In this document: piece after piece, positions 7,144 through 10,797 of the stretch
How positions within the stretch are numbered: position 1 is the first letter of the stretch
How the letters are laid out: each line of letters starts with the position of its first letter
NCBI GenBank assembly: GCA_937888925.1
Contig: CALARM010000911.1
Coordinates: 1-10,797, forward strand
Source: an uncultured Synergistia bacterium
GTDB lineage: Bacteria > Eremiobacterota > SpSt-956 > JAKJGF01
Direction of reading: 5' to 3'
Length of the DNA stretch: 10,797 nucleotides
The notes under the pieces: model-generated
Told to the model about the DNA's origin: nothing
The model's database searches: none
The model's input: only the letters and a program-made list of their open reading frames with translations
Made by a program: the position numbers and the translations under genes

Positions 7144-7617
7144 ATGACATTAATCATTCATGCCCCGGAAGAAAACTATTCTCTGGAGAATTATCAGAAT
7201 ACGAAATTATTCATGGCAGGAGGCATAACAGGGTGCTCTGACTGGCAGAGCAAACTTATAGAACTGCTGAAAGATGTTCCTCATCTGACGATATACAATC
7301 CCAGAAGGGAGAATTTCGAAAATGCCGGAGAAAAAGAAATAGAAAGCCAGATTGTATGGGAATATGAACATCTCCAGAAAGCAGACATCATTTCTTTCTG
7401 GTTTTCCAGAGAAACACTCTGTCCCATAACACTTTACGAACTGGGCCTTCATGGGAATTACGGCAATGCAGTAATAGGCATTGACCCGGAATATAAAAGA
7501 AAAAAAGATATAGAAATTCAGTCAAAACTGGCAGGAAGAGAAGGTCCTGTCGTATATTCTCTGAAAGATCTGGCTTCTGAAATTATTAACATGATCGGGC
7601 AAAATAAAGAATTTTAA
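7144..7617 (+). CDS. Nucleoside 2-deoxyribosyltransferase-like protein
   Basis: A 157-residue cytoplasmic protein of the nucleoside 2-deoxyribosyltransferase superfamily, in the branch marked by LFMAGGITGC and WQ near the N-terminus. Classical members swap the base on a deoxyribonucleoside, with a Glu nucleophile and an Asp; relatives hydrolyse nucleotide N-glycosidic bonds. Visible motifs are KLFMAGGITGCSDWQ (21-35), IYNPRREN (50-57), WEYEHLQKADIISFWF (72-87, with Asp81 in the family's conserved Asp position) and ETLCPITLYELG (90-101, with Glu99 the likely nucleophile). The ending VVYSLKDLASEI fits the family. The length is normal for the short branch. ATG 7144 was chosen because GGAGG (7131-7135) sits eight bases before it; in-frame starts farther upstream at 7084 (TTG, in the promoter) and 7129 lack a ribosome site. 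It has its own strong promoter. Its true substrate cannot be read from sequence. Confidence 0.88.
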   Translation: MTLIIHAPEENYSLENYQNTKLFMAGGITGCSDWQSKLIELLKDVPHLTIYNPRRENFENAGEKEIESQIVWEYEHLQKADIISFWFSRETLCPITLYELGLHGNYGNAVIGIDPEYKRKKDIEIQSKLAGREGPVVYSLKDLASEIINMIGQNKEF

Positions 7618-7638
7618 AGCAAAGATTTATCCAGAATT

Positions 7639-7893
7639 TCAAAACTGTTTTGCAAGATACAGTTCTAATAAGGCTATCTGTCTTTCTAAATCCTCTTTCT
7701 GATGTTTTGCAGATACTCTGGCATACCCTATATTTATTCGTTCTTTCGGTTTTTGTCGTTGAAATATTTCATTTAGCTGGTCTTCACTGTACATTCTGTG
7801 ATGGCCTTTAGTCTTATAAGCAGGTATTAATATGCCTTTATTAAGGCATAATGCCGGTTCTGCATTTTCTCCTGTCTGTATATTGCTATTCAC
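7639..7893 (-). pseudogene. Truncated IS607-type serine recombinase (TnpA) fragment
   Basis: The 84-codon frame opens with GTG 7893. Its first 16 or so residues come from the tail of the duplicated GNAT block. From LNKGILIP the sequence matches the MerR-like DNA-binding part of IS607 TnpA (TKGHHRMYSEDQL), then the start of the serine recombinase domain, NIGYARVSAKHQKEDLERQ, with the family's catalytic Ser in YARVS. A TGA follows LYLAKQF, so most of the catalytic domain and the first DNA-binding helix are missing. No TnpB gene is present. The junction near 7843 carries an 8-base inverted repeat, TATGCCTT (7831-7838) and AAGGCATA (7843-7850). No ribosome site supports the GTG. The fragment is a remnant of a transposon of the IS607/IS605 world and is very unlikely to be active. 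Confidence 0.75.
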
Positions 7894-8115
7894 AGCCGGC
7901 TGCTGAACTGACCGGACATTAACGGGAATGATTACCCATTTCTGAGAATTTCAAAACGATTATGACCTGTTTCTTCATTTATACAAACAAAAGTACCTTA
8001 CGGGATGCCATATTTTCAGGCGTCGTATGAGCAATAACCTTCTTTACCCTGTTATCTGTGAAAGCATGTTCTATAAATTTACCGACTATTTCTGTGGCAT
8101 AACCATGACCCTGCC
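7844..8115 (-). repeat. Direct repeat copy A (GNAT 3' end plus downstream spacer)
   Basis: Aligned by eye with 10329-10619 in the same orientation, it shows about 19 mismatches in 272 aligned bases and one 19-base deletion at 7993/7994. The spacer after the GNAT stop (7844-7931) is conserved much like the coding part, which points to a fairly recent segmental duplication rather than selection on protein. Copy A ends against the IS607 fragment on one side and AT-rich DNA on the other. Confidence 0.9.
7932..8115 (-). pseudogene. GNAT acetyltransferase fragment, frameshifted
   Basis: Read leftward, this gives RQGHGYATEI, an acetyl-CoA-binding loop, then IAHTTPEN-ASRKVL, then after a frame break FVCINEETGHNRFEILRNG and a stop at 7932-7934. 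The 19-base deletion at 7993/7994, compared with the copy at the right edge, removes the bases for about EKCGFS and shifts the frame. The N-terminal half is absent. It is a dead duplicate of the gene at 10417. Confidence 0.85.
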
Positions 8116-8311
8116 GGATTTTTTTCTTTATCAATCTTTTTTTACCTGATCAAAGGATATTTTTTATCCCTGAGCGAACCATGCCATTATGGTAATTCTG
8201 ATAATTATAATATAAAAATATTTAACAAATTGTTAACATAATATTCTTAAAAAAAAAACGCAGTACGGTATAATGTATTTTAATGAGTATAATATTAGGA
8301 GGTAAAATTTT
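8116..8311 (+). promoter_or_regulatory. AT-rich upstream region of the two-gene unit, with dyad, -10 and strong RBS
   Basis: The perfect dyad TTAACAA-A-TTGTTAA lies at 8222-8236. A consensus -10, TATAAT, is at 8269-8274, but the matching -35 position (8245-8251) is poor, so a regulator binding at the dyad could be needed. A second TATAAT (8288-8293) is too near the ribosome site to be a useful promoter. AGGAGGT (8297-8303) is eight bases from the ATG and is the strongest ribosome site in the window. No gene is seen in 8116-8221. Confidence 0.45.
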
Positions 8312-8989
8312 ATGCAAGTAAATTCAACTATAAAGTCATCTGGAATTGTAACTAGTAACATAAATAGAACATCAGTAGATACCTTACCTAAAGAACCTAA
8401 AGATAGTTATACAGGAACTGCCATCAATGAAGATACTTCAAGTGATATGGGGAAAAATTTAGCAAAACTTGGGTTAACTATGGCAGGTAAAAGTAATAGA
8501 TGGGATGACAGTTTAATCATTTTAGGGAAGACTTTTAAGTCCATAAGTGATTCTCCGAATACTACAAAAGCTGAGAAAATGATTGCAAATGAAATAGCAA
8601 TACCTCTTATAAAATCTAATTTTGCTAGATTCGATATTAATGATGTTGGAAAAGCTACAATGAAAATGATGGAATACCTTGCAGCACCGACATCCGGTCC
8701 ATTAGCACAAGTCATTGCTAAAGTTTGCTATGATTCCGCAAACCAGGATTTTGGAGCAAAAAATGTTGGCAGAGCCATATTAAATCGAGGGTTTGATATC
8801 ATAAAAGAACAAAAAGGCACTACATTTTTTGATCAATTCATTGCAGAAACAGGACAGGCAGTAAATGACAACCCTAATCATGAGGTATTTTTAGGTGACT
8901 TATTATTAGGTAATTCAGAAAAAGAGCATCAGAAAGCCGTAAACGAAATGCTTCCAATAATGAAACAAATTAAAGATATGGAGATATAA
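8312..8989 (+). CDS. Unknown helical protein with shared leader, first gene of a pair
   Basis: Product of 225 residues, not recognised. It opens MQVN and carries EPKDSYTGT at 28-36, a weak form of the leader motif found in the products at 6499 and 9015. Residues 1-45 are polar and Ser/Thr/Asn-rich, probably disordered. The remainder is predicted from composition to be soluble and alpha-helical (LAKLGLTMAG, KAEKMIANEIAIPLI, ATMKMMEYLAAP, VGRAILNRGFDIIKE), ending with an amphipathic helix KAVNEMLPIMKQIKDMEI. There is no signal peptide, membrane segment or catalytic motif. The gene is markedly AT-rich (sampled 60-base lines 25-38% G+C) and uses codons such as TTA, GGT and AAT more than the genes at 2113 and 7144, a sign of separate origin. 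The next gene follows after 25 bases, so they are probably cotranscribed. A secreted cargo or an effector with a small membrane partner is one reading; it is not demonstrated. Confidence 0.8.
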   Translation: MQVNSTIKSSGIVTSNINRTSVDTLPKEPKDSYTGTAINEDTSSDMGKNLAKLGLTMAGKSNRWDDSLIILGKTFKSISDSPNTTKAEKMIANEIAIPLIKSNFARFDINDVGKATMKMMEYLAAPTSGPLAQVIAKVCYDSANQDFGAKNVGRAILNRGFDIIKEQKGTTFFDQFIAETGQAVNDNPNHEVFLGDLLLGNSEKEHQKAVNEMLPIMKQIKDMEI

Positions 8990-9014
8990 TTAAAAATTAA
9001 GGAAGTAGATAGTT

Positions 9015-9359
9015 ATGTTTATAAATGCAAATCATATTTCCAGAACAAATCAGGCTAATTTTAAAGAAGCAAAAATAGCTAAACAATCAGAACCTCTTGA
9101 TAAAGTTTCCATAGGAAATTCAGGTAATGATGAAACAGCAGATTTACAAAAACAAATACAGGATTTAAAACAAAAAATGGTCAAGACAAGGAAAACAAGT
9201 TCCTTATTAAAAACATTAGGAGGGATAGGTCTTGGAGTTGCTGCCTGTATGTGTATTTGCAGTAATCCAATAGGATTGGCAATTGCCATTCCAGGTGTTA
9301 TAGCGCTAAAATCAGGTCTTGAAATGAAACATCAAGCTATATCCAATAGTATTTCTTAG
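9015..9359 (+). CDS. Small coiled-coil/membrane-hairpin protein with shared leader
   Basis: Product of 114 residues, family not recognised. It starts MFIN and has EPLDKVSIGNSG at 26-37, the clearest partner of ETKDIVSLGNS in the product at 6499. Residues 41-60 are a short charged helix with heptad-like spacing (LQKQIQDLKQKM). Residues 64-99 are hydrophobic and Gly-rich (LLKTLGGIGLGVAACMCICSNPIGLAIAIPGVIAL), with a central SNP turn and two Cys, fitting a membrane hairpin. A short polar tail follows. As in the 6499 product, the hydrophobic part comes after a polar N-terminus, so it is not a cleaved signal. AAGGAAG (8999-9005) is nine bases from the ATG, 25 bases after the preceding stop. Base composition matches the preceding gene. 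No terminator is visible after the stop; a broken gene on the other strand begins within a few bases. Confidence 0.8.
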   Translation: MFINANHISRTNQANFKEAKIAKQSEPLDKVSIGNSGNDETADLQKQIQDLKQKMVKTRKTSSLLKTLGGIGLGVAACMCICSNPIGLAIAIPGVIALKSGLEMKHQAISNSIS

Positions 9360-9362
9360 GTA

Positions 9363-9680
9363 TAAGGTAATAATATGGTCATCACCTGTTGCCAGGGTAT
9401 CAACATAAAGAGCACTGCCTGGATACGAAGAAACCATGTTTGACAGATATTTCAGTGAATTACTCGTATATTTCCTGTTATGCAAAAGACCGGCCCTTGC
9501 CAGTACAGTTGTGGCGGCACATATTGCTGCGACAGGTATTTTTGTTTTTTCCAGGCCATGTAAAAATTCTTCTGTCTTAATAACAGGATAGTCTACTTCC
9601 TACATATGACCTCCGGGGAGAAGGAAAATAAGTATATCTTCCATATTAACCTTTGAAAGAACCGTATCAGGTGTAACATG
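9363..9680 (-). pseudogene. DJ-1/PfpI-like protein remnant with internal stop
   Basis: This 380-base gap between genes holds a broken leftward gene. Read from about 9680: AHVTPDTVLSKVNMEDILIF, LLPGGHM, a TAG stop where relatives have Trp, then EVDYPVIKTEEFLHGLEK, IPVAAICAATTVLARAGLL with the family's nucleophile-elbow Cys, HNRKYTSNS, and ALYVDTLATGDDHIIT. The pattern LPGG ... AICAAT ... ARAGLL ... TSN ... ALYVD is that of the DJ-1/PfpI glutamine-amidotransferase-like superfamily. An in-frame TAA lies just upstream (near 9695), so the N-terminal third is missing, and the C-terminus stops abruptly at the end of the gene at 9359. Both truncation and nonsense mutation point to a pseudogene. The abrupt edge suggests that the AT-rich pair 8312-9359 arrived at or removed its 3' end. 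Confidence 0.8.
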
Positions 9681-9739
9681 AGCAGAAAATTTTATAAATT
9701 ATAAAACCACTTTCCTGGGATTTCTTTTCACCATACAGA

Positions 9740-10309
9740 TTATTCTTCTAAATGATGGACACAATAATTAACAAGGGCTTTTTCTGAAATTTCTCCGTCA
9801 CCGATTTTTATTTTCCTCTTCCGCTTTATCAACCTCCCCTGAGACTTTCCATGGAATATTACTTTTGCATCGGCTATGTTTACTATTCTGACAGGCTCAT
9901 TGGAAAATGCTTTACCTGTTTCAGTTTTCCCCTTTGTTATCAATAATTTCTTCGTATATTTTATCTTTAATAATAAATTAACTATTCTATTTTCGAGTGT
10001 AACTTCCGGTTGAATATCTGCAGTCAGTATTTCCTCATTACTCGTTCTGCACCATATCTTTATATGATTTCCGTCTTCCTGAATATTAATCTGTGCACCT
10101 GTGACTTCATCAAAGAGATGATATTTATTAAAAACAGGAATACCTTCAGAAGGGTCAATATAACAGATTTTTTTATTGTCAGGCGTTATAAACCAGATCT
10201 GTGTCATTTTTTTTATCTGTGTCGGAGTTTCTTCCCATCTCAATATATAAAGACAATAATCACTTTCGAAATAGAGACCGGGAATCATATAACCTTTGAA
10301 CGGTTGCAC
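9740..10309 (-). CDS. Hypothetical protein, 189 aa
   Basis: Not recognised. It starts at GTG 10309, with GAGGTGA just upstream; an in-frame ATG eight codons in, after AAAGG, is a possible alternative. The protein is soluble, with many short alternating hydrophobic/polar stretches that suggest mostly beta structure (GLYFESDYCLYILRWEE, KICYIDPSEGIPVFNKYHLF, HIKIWCRTSNEEILTADI). The C-terminal third is basic (GRLIKRKRKIKIGD) and ends VNYCVHHLEE. No signal peptide, membrane segment or known catalytic motif is seen. It lies 107 bases downstream of the GNAT gene on the same strand, separated by the non-coding part of repeat copy B. It could be a house-keeping orphan or part of the accessory cargo. 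Function is unknown. Confidence 0.65.
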   Translation of the reverse strand: MQPFKGYMIPGLYFESDYCLYILRWEETPTQIKKMTQIWFITPDNKKICYIDPSEGIPVFNKYHLFDEVTGAQINIQEDGNHIKIWCRTSNEEILTADIQPEVTLENRIVNLLLKIKYTKKLLITKGKTETGKAFSNEPVRIVNIADAKVIFHGKSQGRLIKRKRKIKIGDGEISEKALVNYCVHHLEE

Positions 10310-10328
10310 AGGTTCACCTCATACATTC

Positions 10329-10619
10329 AGGCATAATGCCGCATCTGAATTTTCTCCGGTCTGTATATTGCTATTCACAGCCGGCTGCTGAACTGACCGG
10401 ACATTAACGGGAATAATTACTCATTTCTGAAAATTTCAAAACGATTATGACCTGTTTCTTCATTTATACAAACAAAAGAGAAACCGCATTTTTCAAGTAC
10501 CTTACGGGATGCCACATTTTCAGGCGTCGTATGGGCAATAACCGTCTTTACCCTGCTATCCGTGAAGGCATGTTCTGTAAGCTTACCGGCTATTTCTGTG
10601 GCATAACCATGCCCCCGCC
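10329..10619 (-). repeat. Direct repeat copy B (GNAT 3' end plus downstream spacer)
   Basis: The full-length partner of 7844-8115, in the same orientation. It retains the 19 bases (10479-10497) that copy A has lost. The short words AAAG and CAAG flanking those bases would suit a slippage-type deletion in copy A. Here the spacer leads into the GTG start of the 189-residue gene, whereas in copy A it runs into the IS607 fragment. Confidence 0.9.
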
Positions 10620-10797
10620 ATGAAGGCATTACAGAAAACCCTATTTCAACTGTTCCATCTGAAGATGGAGGGCCGAAATATCCGCCTGCTCCTATCAGAG
10701 TAGGAGTTTCATACTGATTTCCGGGCCTTACGGCATACCATGTATAGCTTATTTTTTCATATAAGAATATATAAAAATATATAATCTTTCTACAAAA
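10417..10797 (-). CDS. GNAT family N-acetyltransferase, RimJ/RimL-like (5' end beyond window or lost)
   Basis: Transfers an acetyl group from acetyl-CoA to an amine; the substrate is unknown. The frame is open from the right edge to TAA at 10417-10419 (126 residues visible). Seen in order: TWYAVRPGN, LIGAGGYFGPPSSDGTVEIGFSVMPSWRGHGYATE with the acetyl-CoA loop R-G-H-G-Y-A, VIAHTTPENVASRKVLEKCGF (the C-terminal GNAT motif), then FVCINEETGHNRFEIF. Relatives run to about 170-180 residues, so about 50 N-terminal residues should lie outside. The first visible codons (FCRKIIYFYIFLYEKI) are extremely AT-rich and not clearly GNAT-like, so N-terminal loss is possible. A start at ATG 10629 would delete the front half of the fold and is not favoured. 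Confidence 0.82.
   Translation of the reverse strand, partial: FCRKIIYFYIFLYEKISYTWYAVRPGNQYETPTLIGAGGYFGPPSSDGTVEIGFSVMPSWRGHGYATEIAGKLTEHAFTDSRVKTVIAHTTPENVASRKVLEKCGFSFVCINEETGHNRFEIFRNE

Noticed and set aside
7631..7655. CAAAAC-T-GTTTTG as a terminator after the deoxyribosyltransferase gene
   Set aside because: The stem is short and AT-rich, no T-run follows it, and it lies within the 3' end of the IS607 fragment.
8288..8293. Second TATAAT as a promoter for 8312
   Set aside because: Transcription from it would start within or after the ribosome site, leaving no usable leader.
9363..9680. Read-through of TAG as pyrrolysine in the DJ-1-like frame
   Set aside because: A second in-frame stop (TAA) lies just upstream and both ends of the gene are missing, so simple decay explains it.
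9690..9706. TTTTATAA-A-TTATAAAA palindrome
   Set aside because: It is pure A/T next to a decayed gene, with no GC stem for a terminator and no gene start nearby, so chance is likely.
10329..10385. Short frame VNSNIQTGENSDAALCLNV before the 189-residue gene
   Set aside because: It is the non-coding tail of the duplicated block, has no ribosome site, and its copy at 7844-7893 differs at the residues around EPA/SDA without coding-type conservation.
7844..10619. CRISPR array or transposon terminal repeats from the repeated GNAT blocks
   Set aside because: There are only two long copies in direct orientation carrying coding sequence, with no spacer-repeat periodicity and no inverted ends.

Overview
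The window is bacterial: Shine-Dalgarno sites precede the genes, there are two good sigma70-type promoters and several hairpin-plus-T-tract terminators, and exported proteins carry a signal peptide or a lipobox. Overall it is AT-rich, with sharp local changes in base composition. Nothing here fixes the lineage. The mix of orphan exported proteins and decaying mobile or duplicated DNA suggests a poorly sampled group.

Left part (1-6235), mostly intact genes. A leftward gene enters from the left edge and encodes acetyl-CoA synthetase with an extra N-terminal STAS (anti-sigma-factor-antagonist-like) domain, an unusual fusion that could tie acetate activation to partner-switch signalling. Divergent from it, behind a clear promoter, is a secreted protein with a carboxypeptidase-regulatory-like domain and a YVTN-type beta-propeller, closed by a strong terminator. 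An intergenic stretch with hairpins leads to a 725-residue lipoprotein of unrecognised family, also followed by a terminator.

Middle (6236-7617). A regulatory-looking intergenic region with a heptamer repeat precedes a small protein with a glycine-rich double membrane segment. A terminator that can also form an overlapping hairpin or pseudoknot comes next, then a consensus promoter and a nucleoside 2-deoxyribosyltransferase-like gene.

Right part (7618-10797), accessory and partly decayed. It holds a fragment of an IS607-type serine recombinase, a frameshifted GNAT fragment that is a diverged copy of a second GNAT gene at the right edge, an AT-rich two-gene unit (8312-9359), a broken DJ-1/PfpI-like gene and an orphan 189-residue protein. 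The two GNAT copies are direct repeats about 2.2 kb apart and bracket the two-gene unit.

The least expected pattern is that three small proteins with different bodies (6499-6966, 8312-8989, 9015-9359) begin alike: Met-x-[Ile/Val]-Asn at the N-terminus and an Asp-centred motif at residue 29-31, of the form [E]-[TP]-x-D-x-V-S-[LI]-G-N-S in two and a weaker version in the third. This looks like a shared leader that could act in export, chaperone binding or sorting. With the STAS-Acs fusion it is the best candidate for undescribed biology here.
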